A DNA stretch of 64,000 nucleotides from Apoderus coryli (Eukaryota > Arthropoda > Insecta > Coleoptera > Attelabidae): contig OU452210.1 of the NCBI GenBank assembly GCA_911728435.2, forward strand, positions 7,192,001-7,256,000. Direction: 5' to 3'. The notes beneath the pieces were generated by a model, which was not told the DNA's origin, did not search any database, and saw nothing but the letters and a program-made list of their open reading frames with translations. Shown one piece after another: positions 24,470 through 36,435 of this stretch (positions are counted from its first letter, which is position 1; the number at the start of each line of letters is the position of its first letter). A program made the position numbers and the translations under genes.

Positions 24470-27400
24470 CTGTTGATATGTTTCTCTCTTATTAAAACAG
24501 CACCTAAGTATACAGTAGCGGTTTATAAAAATTTTATAGGCAACGAAAATGTATTAACTCTATTAAAATAATTATGAAATTTTCTAACTCTTCTATTGTC
24601 TGGACAAATAAATGATAATATTTTTGGGATGAAAATGGTCATCTCGTTCAATTTTAATTTTAGGATTCTCATATATTTCATATTTCCATTGAAGGTTGAA
24701 CATGTTCAGTTAATTCATCAGGTAATTTACATGTTTGTTTATTATTTGTGGTCACTAGTATATAAAAATTACAATTCGATTATTTCGTAGCGAAAAAATA
24801 GTGTCTGCCTTATTATTAATTCAATCTGCACCCCGTAAACGAAGGGGCGGCCAATCGGCAAATGCCGGGTACTTAAAACGTATGCTTTTTTCGACATAAT
24901 CAACAAAAAAATGTTTGTATTTCATACTCTTTTTATGTTGCTTATCATTTAAAAGTAAACGGGGAATAGCTATGGACCTCCTTAAGAATTATTCTCCTAC
25001 CGCTACCAGTGTCAGTAGCTTCAGGAGAGAGATCATTCTCATGGCACAAGAAAGATTATCCGATCTAGCAATAATTATAGCTATTAAACAAACATCCTCG
25101 AGAAAATTTATGTGCGAGAAACATTAACAGAATTTGCAAGCAAAACTCACCATTAAATGCGAAATACGTTTGGAAATCAAAATCACCAATTACTTTTTCC
25201 ATAATATTTTTAATTTACTTATCAATATGAAGTTTTGACCATCTTGTATTAAGAAATCGAGGAATATTTTACAGATCGAGAAAACTAACCTTCCCTTAAA
25301 AGAAAACTTATGCCCAGAAAAAAAAAGTGGTTTATATTGGGGTTAAAAGGTTAATTTTGAAATAAGTGAGAGAATTTCACGCATAGTCCGAAAATGAGGT
25401 AATATAGAATGTGTATCTTTAAAAAAAGAACTTGCTAACATCCTGATTTTAGAAGCCTTGCTCAAAACAACTTTAGTGCAGTCCTGAATTTTCAACTTAT
25501 AATTTTTTCAATATCCACCAAGGTATTTTCCGGAGGGTCACTTTGTATATGCAAAACAAAAGTATTTTATATTTGTCTAATGAGCCGTTATACCCGTCCA
25601 TTCAAGTAATTAAAACGGTAATAATCTTATTTTACTCATCATAAAATAATCCTCATGATAATTTTATTTAAATAATTTAAAAACCAACAAAACATAACCC
25701 AAAGTTCGGACAATAAAATTAACCGAATCATACACAAAGCAAATTTGTAATTAACATTTTATAGTACATATAAAATGATTTCTGAGGAATATAACACTTT
25801 TAAATAGAAACCAATATTTGCCCTTCCCTCATTTTTTATGGAAAATTTTTTTGTTGCAAATATCTGCAGAGTTATTTTGATAATAATTTGGTTTAAATGC
25901 TGATTTTTAATTTTAATTCAGAATAAAATTATTTTAAAATATATACTTCATTCACACTGAAGTGGATATAGACCCGTCGGGTCGGTCGGTACATATTTTG
26001 GGCGTACACCGGCAAGGCAAATTATAGTTAAGTAAATTGAGCTTTATTTTTCGTAATGCGATTCTATTAATTATGTTAACGTAAAGAGCGATGAGGATAA
26101 TATATTTTGAAATTTTTTAGAATTTATTTCCACCTCATAAAAATGTTGTGTTTTCAAACGTTGCCATTTTGAAACTTAGTTTTCACTTTATAACTCTTTT
26201 ATATTATTTTAAGTTCCCTATATACGAATTGACCCTAGACCTACCTAGTTTCATTTTATAAACCGCCATTGTACATTTTACATTTTTCGTTGTTTATTTT
26301 TGGAGAGAAATAATCACACTTATCACTTAAATAACATTCACTGAACACTAAATATTATTTTGTATAAAATAACTCACTGTGGTTGTGATTGTGATGCACC
26401 GAATCACTGTTGGTTTCGATTTTCAAACATTTCGGTGGCGCAAATGCCGACGGAGATGCAAACGATTTTAAATCAGCTAACGGACGAAATGCACCGGAAC
26501 CCAAAGATAATCCTGGATGTAAAAACTGTGGTTGAAGATGATTTAGAATATGTGCGGGAATACCACTGTAGGCTTCCATATGACGCAGACCAAAAGTAGA
26601 TGCGGAGAAAGGGCGATGCAGTTCTTTTTGTGCGTCTGACATAGTGAACTGAAAAAGAACATTAAATTTACTTTAGCAAAACAGACAAATATAGTTTTTT
26701 ACTTTTGGCTTTTTATGCCGATCATTCGTGTTGGCAAAATTTGGATAAACATTTTGCTCTAATCTATAGGAGATGTTTCTTGTAAAAACATTAACATTTA
26801 AACCCAATCAGATGAGAGTGATCGATAAACTTTAATTGCATTATATAAAACATTCACGCATAAAGAGCAGCACATTAAATATATAAATGTAAAAATATCA
26901 AAGTCCTGAATTTTTCGGGCATTGCAGATAAAAAAGAATTCGTTTCGCTCTTAAAAATATCATTTTAGACGCTAATGTACCAATAAGAAACAAAATGTAA
27001 CACCTCCACAGAGGCACATGAGTCAAAAGTAGATATTATAGTATGAAAATAATACAAAAACCTAAAAATGAACATGAAACAAATGTGTCTGAATTCAAAT
27101 ATTCTTATCTTGAGATGAATGACTTAATGGATCGGTAAATCATTTGCGGAAGAACAGGATCAGCAGTTGTATTGTCTTTGAATATCAAGACTTTATAAAT
27201 CTTGATCCTATCAACATTCTAAATAATAATAATTAATTCTAAAACACCTACTTTGAGTGGTAATTCCATGATAGAGACTTGACATTTAACCAAGCAGAAC
27301 TGCTTTCAGTCAATATTTTTTTATCAATGATATCTGCAAATGTTTTGTTTAGTGACTTTAAATTGTCTACATATGATCTTAAACGTTATCACACAATAAA

Positions 27401-29269
27401 TAATGTCCACCTATTTCTATGTAAACTTTCATCGAGCAAGTGAGACTGTTAATATGCTTATGCAAATTTAGACTACACGTATTTATCGTTTATTACCACC
27501 AACAATATGTAAGGTTATCAAAAATTGTAATGACAAATTGGTGTTTAATTCGCAATGTAAATGCACACAGCAGCAAATTATCGAATTTATGACTAAAACA
27601 CCTATTTGGTGATAAAACATTCCATATAACTAACAGTATGCACATTCGTGTAATTCATTGCATACAACCTTGATATACAGGTTAATTCTAACTGCTAAGT
27701 TTTACCATTATCCTAAAGAATTTTACAGGGCGTTTAACTTTTCAAAATTCTTATGATATACCTACACATTTAATAAAATTATCCCCTCCATTCTAAATTT
27801 GAGAATTTTAAACGAAAACGTGTAAGTTAAACAAAGAAAAAATCAAGGCAGGCAAAAAACGGTTTGCTTTGGTTAACCCCTAGAAATTACTGGTTCAACA
27901 TAAAAACTCTTTTTATAGCAAGTTATTAATGAAAGCTATGCCAAAACACCAATTTTTTTTATAGGGCTCTTTTAGCATGTTTCTCAATTATGATTCCAAC
28001 AACAGTTTTCAAATATATACAGCATGCAACGATCTTAAAGTCTAGTTAAATGTAACCTTAATCAATGAATATATTCCTCTGCAAATATCGGTTTTTTAGA
28101 TCCCGAGAAAACTAGATTTTTCGGAACCATAACAAAACCAATTTCATCAGACTTAGTTGTTAGAAATATAAATAATAGGTATACTTAATGGTTTAGTAGC
28201 TAGTAATATGTGACGAGAAGTTACGAGATTTTGCACATTTCAAACATTACTATAATTATTTATAAGTATTTTATACCCCATCTCAATGAACCAATCATAA
28301 ATATATACCTACCTAACAAGTTATGGGATAAAGAGATACTAGCAACAAGGATATTAGACTAGGTTAAAAGATATAAAAAAAACGATCACTCATATAAAAC
28401 GAAATACCATAATTTAAAATCTAATTAATTTGATATTATTGTAGTTCCTTGACATATTTGTTCAAGAATAGAGGTAAGCTGATGTAGGAAGCAAAATTGT
28501 TGATATAATGGTGCGTTTCAAGTTTTTCTTAAATATAAATAATTAGTTGCCATGCTAAACGTCTTAATGGGTCCGAAATTAAAAGCATGTATCTGGAATT
28601 TGGATGATAATTTTCTAGTAATAGTATCTTGTTTTCAAAAAATTATTAATTTAATATTATCTACCAGTTTAGTATAGAAGGGATTCTTTTTTCCTTCGAT
28701 TTACTGCAATTATACTAGTTACTTTGAAGTTGTGACCCTTATTTCCGCTAACTGCTTTCAATAAATACGTATAATTAGCCTTAAAATGTTTGATACTTGA
28801 CATTTATGGTAATAATATAAAATAATATTTAGAATTTAGTTATATCACTCTGATTGTTGTATTATTTTGTGTGTTACGTTTACACACTAGATGTGATTTA
28901 ATTTTATATACTTATACTAGGTTTATTATTTTTGCCTAATTTAATTGAAAATTAGCTTTGTGTAAAATGAGCAATAAGCACTCCTAACAAAATATAATAG
29001 TCATTGTCACAGGCTAAAAATTGATTATCCGTGACAAATTTAATGAAAACACTGACTAAATAAATTATATCAGTGTATATGCATCACATAATTAATTATT
29101 ATATATAATTTGGTTTTTGTTTTATAATTATAATGTAAACAAACCTGTGGATTAAATGGTCTTTGAATTCTAAGAGCATCTTGCAAGCCTCCGGCTGCTT
29201 GGGAAAATACTACCAACGCAGGAGAATTCAGGTGTCCAGAGTTAGGCACGTAAGCTGAATTTTCCATTA
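24257..29269 (-). CDS. Putative transcription regulator, N-terminal part (3' end not found)
   Basis: Three coding exons splice with matching phase: 29267-29145 (41 codons), 26648-26378 and 24469-24257. They give 202 residues and end one base into a codon. The protein has no recognisable DNA-binding domain yet. It is rich in Ser, Pro, His and Leu (HPGLSLGSGAFRPLADL, a VHHNHNH run at about 125-131), then a SPTEDRRLGPSPRTDS stretch, and an acidic/Gln/Thr tail (residues about 165-200). This composition is typical of the region before a homeodomain, zinc-finger or nuclear-receptor domain. The large introns and the non-coding first exon also fit a developmental regulator. I could not name the family. 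The rest of the gene should lie left of 24257, but no exon was recognised there, so it probably extends beyond the window. Confidence 0.6.
24839..25170 (+). pseudogene. hAT transposase C-terminal (dimerisation) remnant
   Basis: Frames at 24960-25130 give LPVSVASGERSFS, then after a deletion/frameshift AQERLSDLAII. These are the two conserved blocks of the hAT C-terminal dimerisation region ('LP.TVASAERSFS...M.QERL..LALLSIE'). About 120 bp upstream, AAGGGGCGGCC at about 24840 resembles a hAT terminal repeat (CAGGGGCGGC). The element lies inside intron 3-4 territory of the regulator-like gene, on the opposite strand. Confidence 0.65.
25175..26377. other. Intron between coding exons 2 and 3 of the regulator-like gene
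   Basis: AT-rich and without an exon. A short patch GACCCGTCGGGTCGGTCGG at about 25973 is unusually GC-rich for the region. Confidence 0.45.
26378..26648 (-). CDS. Regulator-like gene, coding exon 2
   Basis: Acceptor CTTTTTCAG and donor CACA|GTGAGT flank 271 bp. It enters in phase 0 (FTMSDAQKELHRPFS) and leaves with one base. It carries HMEAYSGIPAHILNHLQPQ and the AFRPLADLKSF and AFAPPKCLKIE blocks. The two aromatic/Pro blocks look like short conserved interaction motifs rather than a folded domain. The plus-strand frame at 26360-26599 is only its antisense shadow. Confidence 0.7.
26649..29144. other. Large intron of the regulator-like gene
   Basis: About 2.5 kb of AT-rich sequence with no exon and no recognised transposon protein. 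It is the longest stretch of the right-hand half that looks free of element debris. Confidence 0.45.
29145..29269 (-). CDS. Regulator-like gene, first coding exon
   Basis: The acceptor TTTGATTTCAG is followed by TA and then the start codon ATG at 29267-29265. The 41 codons (MENSAYVPNSGHLNSPALVV...) end at CAG|GTTTGT in phase 0. No ATG lies upstream in the same exon, so this start is the natural choice. Confidence 0.65.
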
Positions 29270-30124
29270 CTGAAATCAAAAATATTGAGTTTTAAATTCG
29301 CAAATTACATACAAATAATTATTTAAACTTTGATTATAACTACTTATTGGATTTCTGTTTCATATAAATAATAAAATATTGGCAGCTAATAATGGTAGAT
29401 TGTTCATTCTAAAGATATTAGATATAGCAATATGGGATAATATTATATGAAACGTGCGAAGGACCAATAACTAGTTTGCAATAATTTTGTTAACCAATTA
29501 ATATATTTTTTGTTTTCCACAATGAGTTATTATCAATATGCTAAATCGTACACTTTTATGTCTTATTTTTCTCCTGTTTTAACAATATTTAAAATACACA
29601 AAAAAAAACATAAAAATTCATTACTATGAAAGTTTTGTAAAAATATAATTTATTGAGACGTATTAAGGAATGACGATGCTTAATGCTACTCGGAAAATTG
29701 TTGATAAACTTTTTTGAACTTTATATTGAAAAATAACAAACACAACACGTATTCTACTTAACTGTTTAATTTCCTTCTGAAATCATAAGGGCTGCTGAAG
29801 GGTTCTTTAAAAATTAAATTCATTATTCGTTTAAGTTTGCTCTGTTGATATTGTGTTTTTTTTATCGTTTAGACTACGTAACTCTCATGAATTATTCCAA
29901 ATTTCAAACAGTATTTTATGCAATTTCTTGTTTGAAGCAAATTTATTTTTTTTCTCAAAAAGGTATATATCTTGAATGTGAACGCGTTTTCCTAAATTCA
30001 CCGAAATAATTTTGTATTAATATAATCACAATTCAGATTTTTATCAAAATAAAAGATTTATTGATAATTCCTCACCAAAAAAAACTCTTAAAATCCAATA
30101 GAATTGTAAATTGTGTCAGCTTAC
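29270..30124. other. First intron of the regulator-like gene
   Basis: AT-rich, without an exon. It lies between the probable 5'UTR exon donor and the acceptor just before the start codon. Confidence 0.45.
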
Positions 30125-30237
30125 CTTGGCTTTTCCAGGTTGGAGTTTGATAAATGTTGAGGAAAGATAACGCGAAAATTTGGTCGAATCTGAACCAACG
30201 ACGTTAGAACATACCGTACAATAGCCCGCGTAAGACT
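30125..30237 (-). other. Probable non-coding 5'UTR exon of the regulator-like gene
   Basis: On the minus strand a strong donor (GCCAAG|GTAAGC) ends at 30125. Upstream sequence is markedly more GC-rich than the surroundings and has no ATG in frame with the next exon. The 5' limit is set at a possible initiator (TCAGTC at 30239-30234). Exon length is inferred. Confidence 0.45.
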
Positions 30238-30350
30238 GACAGGATATTTACCCCACTACCTAAACAACCACGTTGTGTAACAAGTTTTCCCCGTGCGCAC
30301 GCACCACGTGGTTGTGGAAAGAACGCCCTACCAACCAACAACGTTGATAG
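30234..30350 (-). promoter_or_regulatory. Candidate promoter region
   Basis: It contains TCAGTC at 30239-30234, which fits the arthropod initiator consensus, and upstream GC-rich sequence with a palindromic E-box CACGTG (about 30305) inside CACCACGTGG. No TATA box was seen at the expected distance. Confidence 0.3.
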
Positions 30351-30995
30351 GTGGATCCTCCTGTTGGGAACCTATAATCATATCATTAATTTTGTTGTTT
30401 TTTGTGTGTGTTTTATTTCCACTGTTTATTTTATTTCCTCTTAGTTTTCTGTTCCTACTGCACCTGCTGAAATTTACACTATATAGGGTGATTACAGTAA
30501 ATTATGTATGTATAATTTTGTTTTAGAAGTTAACGAGCTGTAGTAGGTAGGTATCAAGTTAAAACGAAGATCTGAAATTAGATAGAAACAATTAAGTTTA
30601 ATGTCTTTATTCTTGATATTTTTTGCTTACGTTGTTCGTGAAAAATTGCATTTAAATTATCATGATTTGGTATTTAAAAGTAATTAAGTACTTCTAGTAA
30701 GTCGTAAAAGTATAATAGGTACATATATTTATGTAGAAAACAATTTTTAGATAATATAAGTTGTACCTATTTTAATGTAGTTTTTTTCTGATATCAGAAA
30801 TTTATAACATTGTTAGTCAGCTAAAAAATAAAGACTGCAAGTTGTAATTTTACAATAGCTAGTAAAAATAATAAAATGTATACGGCTCAGTAAAGGATTA
30901 CTATATCGTCGTCTGCTTTTTCCAATCACACAAAAAGGACATCACCCATACATTAGCAATATGTTTTTTATAATGGATACAAGTCTCCCAATTAT
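30351..30995. other. Intergenic AT-rich stretch
   Basis: Nothing recognised. The plus-strand frame at 30293-30526 is hydrophobic by AT bias and has no support. Confidence 0.35.
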
Positions 30996-32012
30996 CATAT
31001 TCCTCAGGGGTCCAACCTGGGTCCTCTATTCCTTGAATCTTTATAAATGACGTGTCATTTGCGGACGATCTGACGGTATATGGTATATATTGACCATGTT
31101 GACGATTGCAGGAATTTGCAGCATATAATATTGCGTTAGTTGAATCCTGTTGTATTGAGAATAAGCTGCATGTAAACTCCTCAAAACGTAAAGTTATGTG
31201 CTATATAGAGAGAGAGGAATACTGCCTATTACCTTTGATTATATAATTGATGGGGAGATTTTGAATCGATCAGACTGGATCTTGGTGTTACTTTTGACAC
31301 ATGGTTGTCTTTCAATCCACATTCTTCACGCACCTAGATCTTGTGGGTATATTGTGAGAAATTCCAGGTCTTTTGAAAATGTAGCTATATACAACAAAAA
31401 CTTTATATTATGCTTATGCCAGATCAAAGCTATACTATTGTTCTTTCATATAGTTTCCTTATTTTAGTTGTCACAAAATTTCTTTAGAGAATATTCAGCG
31501 GAAGTTTTTGCAATAATTGTATTTTTTGGATTGAAAGAGGTATAGGGAATCATGTCTTGTTGAGCAGATGTCAATTGCAGAGTTTGGAGTTAAGTCGACG
31601 AACTTTTGCAATTAAGTTCCTTTTTAATTTTCTGCATAACAAGATTGATTGCCCTGAGCTGTTACAGAAGTTTTGTTTTTTGATACCTACAGGATAAATT
31701 CTAGAACATCTATATGTTATTTTATGATAGACTTAGGACTAATTTATTAATGAAGTCACCAATCTACATAATGTGTCAGACTTATACCTTATAATATAGG
31801 TGTGATGTATTGTTTGACTCTTTGAAGGATATTTTTGGATGTTTTGAAGGAACATGTTTGATGCTTCATCTCAATTTATAATTCAGTTTTTGTATGACCG
31901 ATTTTTTGATAACATACCTATGTAATCATTTGGTTATATTGTGGTTTTTAAGATTGGTCTGTAAATGGTTTTTCCTGTTGAGCAATAAATCAATTATTAT
32001 TATAGGCGAAAA
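30995..32012 (+). pseudogene. Jockey/CR1-like LINE reverse transcriptase remnant with 3' tail
   Basis: The frame order is GVQPGSSIP (the 'GVPQGS.LSPLLF' block), SFADDLTVY (the catalytic F/YADD box, intact), HVNSSKRKVM (the 'N..KT..M' block), a LGVTFDTWLSF-like stretch in another frame, and IQRKFLQ. After that come thumb and tail sequence and finally an ATTATTATTATA tail at about 31994-32004. Many stops and frameshifts are present. It covers the second half of the RT and the 3'UTR. It lies upstream of the regulator-like gene, on the opposite strand. Confidence 0.75.
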
Positions 32013-32014
32013 TG

Positions 32015-34190
32015 AGAATTATCATGACATTAATATTATTTATAATATAATAAATTCATTCAACGGATAACAGAAATTGTCGGTATTGGATAAATAAAAA
32101 AAACCATCTAAATTTCAGCCAACGTTTCGATTACTGTACGTAAACTTATATATTATATAATCAAATACAAAATAAATTCAATACAATACAATAGGAAATC
32201 AGTCAACTAATTACCTTATTTGGTCATTAAAATAACACATACATCACAATATCGTTATATTTAAAAATGGTATAACAAATATCAATCACAAAATGTTACC
32301 TACGTACATTTTTACAGTATCTCATACAGCAGCAATATTGAAATAAAATATAAATGGTGTGTCTTCAATTTACAAAAACTTTAATATTCTTAAAAAATCT
32401 AATCAACTAAGGCAGGTGAACTAGACATAGTTGGTACTGCTATTCATTTAATGTATATATGAGGTACAATCAAATAACAATAACACCAAATTTATAACCA
32501 AATCAAACAAGATGTGACTAAACATCAATCCTCCATAAATCCGTTATCATGGTAACAAACCTGAATAGATAATGCTCAAATTCATTGTATCATTTCTATA
32601 ATTTAGGAATTTATCTCGGAACTTATTAATAAACAGCATCTCAGACAATGATATTTTCTGGTAATTACCCTCACGATCAAGGATTTTAACGTTGTTGAAG
32701 TCAAAAACATGGTGTGATGCAAGGGCTGTCTTTGAATGAGAATCCATCTTACCACGATGACAATGATTTGCATGTTGTTTCAATCTTTATTTTTTGTCAT
32801 GCCAACATAACACATAACAAATTCATATTCTATAATACATATTTATGGTGTCCCACGGTGGATAGTGTACCTATTTCAAAATGACTTCTCTGCTACGGCA
32901 CTCTTGGCGAGCCGTACTGCCTGTAGCTGCAAAAGTGCGACAACTAAATTGACGACTTTGATCCCATTATACATCGCACCAGAGGGTTTCCATCTAATGC
33001 CCTTGAGCATCATCTAGGATGCGAACCCACCATCTTACTCACGCATCCATTGACACCGCAGCAACAGATTGCAGCAGTGCTGGAGTCTCCAATCGTCGTA
33101 GACACTATGCCATTGGGTTAAAAAATCTCTCAACAAGCTTTTAAGTTTTCGATTTCTTAGCGTTTACTCATAAAATTTCAACGATTTTCATAGTATATAT
33201 GGATTTTGTGAAATAGTCACCATGGCAACTTGTTTTATAGAAATGTCACCACTGATGAGTCGTGGATCAACGAAACGGGCGTCTGGTGAAAGTATAGTGT
33301 TTAACAGACGACAAACGCGCGTCTATTTATTGGTAATTGGACCTAAATACATATGAAATTGTGTTCAGTTTCCTTGCATAGCCCTCCATCGAAAACTTTT
33401 TGTTTTGCGTCCATTTTTATTATATTTGTAAATTTATTTTGGCTCCCGCTTTATACCTTTGTCACATTTCCACTGATTTCTGTAATTATACTACCATTTG
33501 GATTAGAGTACGTTTTTCATAATTGAACGGCTATTATTTACAAGATTATCGACATTACTTTCATTTTATACATTGTCTTTGGCAATTTTTATTTATTTTT
33601 AAAATAAGAATGTACTTAGGTAGTGTTTGTAAATTATATCCTCTTTTTAAAAATTTCATGAATGCGCTGTGCCCTTTTTGACATCCTTGACTGGTCCCAT
33701 ATCGATACTAGTATAAATAATACTACAACATATACCTAAGTTCTTGTTGGTTTTTTTTATTGGTTCTTTAAATTTTGGGCGAGCTTACATGTTTTTGGAT
33801 TCATTTTAGTTTCATTTAAGTATTAAAATTCAAATAGAACACGTCATTCTGCCAATTTTCCAAACTGTCCAAATAAAATCAAATTACCCAGATTGCCCTG
33901 TGAGCAATATTTAATTTTAATAAGTAAATTGATTTCTTAAACTAGATGGCGTACAACATAAAGAGTTTGAGGACTGAAAGCTGTTGGTGACATTATTTTC
34001 CCGCGATATTTAATTAAAATAATTAATTTAATTTTAGTTTTACAACAAATTCTAGTGCTATGGATACCTATACATTATACATCACGATGACTTTATTAGT
34101 TTTCAAATTTGGATAAGAGTATTATAATATTTCTAGTGGTCGTATACCTGAGTTGTTAGATATAAGGATACATCCATCGTACCAACTTTG
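32015..34190. other. Intergenic stretch with no certain feature
   Basis: A somewhat GC-richer patch at 32880-33130 and a stretch with TTDESWINE at about 33250 (weakly mariner-like) were noted but not convincing. The remainder is AT-rich. Confidence 0.35.
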
Positions 34191-34439
34191 CTCGTACGAC
34201 CAGGGGCGTAGTGACCAGTGTTCCACGGAACACGGGCCCGGTATCCTCAAGGGGCCCGGTACTGCATTCTGCATCTTTTCTATATTAAATACCTATAAAT
34301 TTTAGGATATTTTTACATTTATTTGACTTGATTAAAAGTTTTATCAGAAATTATATGATTGACTTCTTGTAACAAAACAGAGGCTGAAGAAGCAAATTCT
34401 TTAAAAAAAAAATAGAAATATTTGAAACTATCCTATTAA

Positions 34440-35215
34440 TCGTTTTGCAAACAAAAATATTGAAATGTACTGATGCTCTTTCGAAACTACTGCAAAATAA
34501 TCAGCAAAACCTTGAACAAGCATCAAAAATGTTTAATAGTGCTCTCGAAAATATAAAAACACATTAATTTTGATTTATTGATAAGCGAATCAAGTAGTTT
34601 GGTTGCGGAATGGCGAAAAAATGCGGAGTTTTCACAAAAGAGAATATCTAGGCCTATACGATTTTTTGATGAAAAGAAAAATCATTTCAAGTAGAATCAC
34701 ATGAAGACCGGTGCAAAATAAAAGTTTTTTATACAACGTTAGATATCATATCTCAGTTAAAAAATAGAACGTCCGGCATAAGTGAAATTTGCAAAACTTT
34801 TCGTGGATTATCTGCAGATGTGTTAGGTGATGGGTCAGGACTTGTACGTCAAATATTCCGATACGATATCGTCTCAACTTGTTTCATTTAGGAATTGTTT
34901 TAAGGGTGATTTATGAAAGATAAAATCAATTAAAACCTATTGGAATTTACGAGTATATTAATTGAAAATTTCAGTTCCTGTAGTAGGTTTAGTGAAATGT
35001 TGACGGCTTGCTACATTTTCCTGAGTCTCCCTGTATCTGTAGCCTAACGTTCATTTTCCAAGTTGAAATTGATAAAACGTTTTCTTAGAAACACCATGAG
35101 ACAGGAAAGGCTGTCGGTCTTGTCAATTCTGTCAATTGAGAACCGGATTGCGCGAAAAATAGACGTGTCTTCCATAGTATCGACTTTTGCGAATATTAAT
35201 TCGATAATTTTTGTT
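34440..35215 (+). pseudogene. Decayed hAT transposase (ZMYM1-like type)
   Basis: Broken frames keep recognisable pieces in the right order: SSLVAEWRKNAEFSQKR, RPIRFFDEKKN, and, at 34976-35215, LSLPVSVA, RSFSKLKLIKRFLRNTM and QERLSVLSILSIENRIARK. The last three are the C-terminal dimerisation block typical of hAT transposases related to zinc-finger MYM-type proteins. At least a dozen stops or frameshifts exist and the BED finger and most of the catalytic core are missing, so it encodes no functional enzyme. Confidence 0.8.
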
Positions 35216-35300
35216 TTTAATTAGATCAGTCATTTTATTATGCCTAATAATTATATGTACAGGGTAGCTATACTATTTAATAGTGTAAGCGTATTTAACA

Positions 35301-35899
35301 TTTAACCGTGCAAGATAGAGAGTTGGTTAAATTAGACAAAAGTTGCGGTTTTTGATGCCTATTTAAAATCTCTTTACTGTGTAGATCAATTCTTTTTAGC
35401 TTTGTGAAAAATGCCAAATCCTATTTTCTTAAATATCTGGAAATCTGTTGATTTTCGAGAGAAAGTTTTAAATCAAAAGTTTTATGATTCGAACTTCTAA
35501 TATGTCTACAACATAACATACTATCGAATCGAAACGTCGAGATCATACTTGAGTTATACCTTAGTTTAAGGGTAGTGAGAAACCATGTAGAAAACATAAT
35601 TTAAAATGCAGGTCCGAATTTAAAAAAAAAACAAAGTTGATGGTGGCAGCTGTAAGGCGGACGTTAATTTTGAAAGTGCCATCTTGTAGACATAATAGAA
35701 CCATTAAACTCTTGATTTTAAACTTTGTGTCGAATAGTTTTCAAAATATTTAAGAAAATAAAATTCGGCGTTTTTCACAAATGACCCTGTATTTCAGAAA
35801 GTAAAAAGAATTTGCCTACATAGTAAAGAGATATTAAATAGGCATCAAAAAGTACAACTTTTGTCTAATTTAAGTAACTCTCTATCTTGCACGGTTTAA
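35301..35899. mobile_element. Inverted-repeat element nested in the hAT transposon
   Basis: Arms starting CCGTGCAAGATAGAGAGTT (35306) and ending with the reverse complement (35894) are followed inward by more than 100 bp of further complementarity (for example GATGCCTATTTAA / TTAAATAGGCATC and TGTGAAAAATGCC / GGCGTTTTTCACA). The flanks are TTTAA on both sides (35301-35305 and 35895-35899), a probable target duplication. No protein is encoded. Confidence 0.85.
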
Positions 35900-36085
35900 C
35901 AAATAGCATGTATATGTTTTAGTTTTTATATTTTAAATTGTGCTTTGGTTAAGTTTGTTTGATTTCTTAATAATCGTATAAATATTGGTACTTTGTTGTT
36001 CAATGAGTATGGCGGTGAGGCGGTGGACCCGGAAATTCCTTGGAACACAGGCCCGTAACGGCATCACTACGCCCCTGCGTACGAC

Positions 36086-36382
36086 CCTAGAGATATCGAC
36101 AAACTGTCCGTCGTGATGTTATGGAAAAATCAAATACCTACCTCGACTTCAACGTTTTAAATAATTATCAATTTATTTGAGGTTTCCCCGCAAATTTTCA
36201 ATAGTAGGGATTCTATACTGAAAAATAATACAATCGGTGAAGATCTCATAATATGAACGAAACAAACTTATCCAATATATTAGCTATACTGATCGCCCAG
36301 TTTAGGCATAATCATTTTTTTAAGAAAGTCTTCTTGTCTGACTTTATATTATTAAAGACACTATGTTTTGTTTTATTTACAG
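36086..36382. other. Intergenic AT-rich stretch
   Basis: Nothing recognised. Confidence 0.35.
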
Positions 36383-36435
36383 AGGAGCCAAAATACCAGC
36401 ATTTGGAGATAGAAGAATAATACAGACAACTTAAG
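36383..36435 (+). other. Possible terminal coding exon, unidentified
   Basis: Acceptor TTTTATTTACAG and a strong donor AAG|GTAAGA flank 53 bp. One frame reads GAKIPAFGDRRIIQTT and stops one base before the donor. Its entry phase (one base, then GGA GCC) is the one left open by the exon-like block at 553-620. The product is not recognised. A chance match or a non-coding exon is possible. Confidence 0.25.

Larger units (their letters stand above)
34193..36085 (+). mobile_element. hAT transposon with intact ends and 8-bp target duplication
   Basis: The element runs 34201-36077 (1877 bp). It starts with CAGGGGCGTAGTGA and ends with the reverse complement TCACTACGCCCCTG, and is flanked on both sides by CGTACGAC (34193-34200 and 36078-36085), an exact 8-bp target duplication. 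Subterminal sequence also repeats in inverted form (GGAACACGGGCCCG / GGAACACAGGCCCG). These are the defining marks of hAT elements. The internal coding region on the plus strand is decayed (see 34440-35215), and a separate inverted-repeat element is inserted at 35306-35894. Confidence 0.92.

Noticed and set aside
26360..26599. 79-codon plus-strand frame
   Set aside because: It is the antisense of the regulator-like gene's exon 2, which has matching splice sites and phase on the minus strand.
30293..30526. Hydrophobic plus-strand frame
   Set aside because: Its composition reflects T-rich sequence; it overlaps the presumed promoter of the minus-strand gene and has no conserved motif.
33180..33420. 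Possible mariner piece (TTDESWINE)
   Set aside because: Only one short block, with no neighbouring motifs of the family in order.
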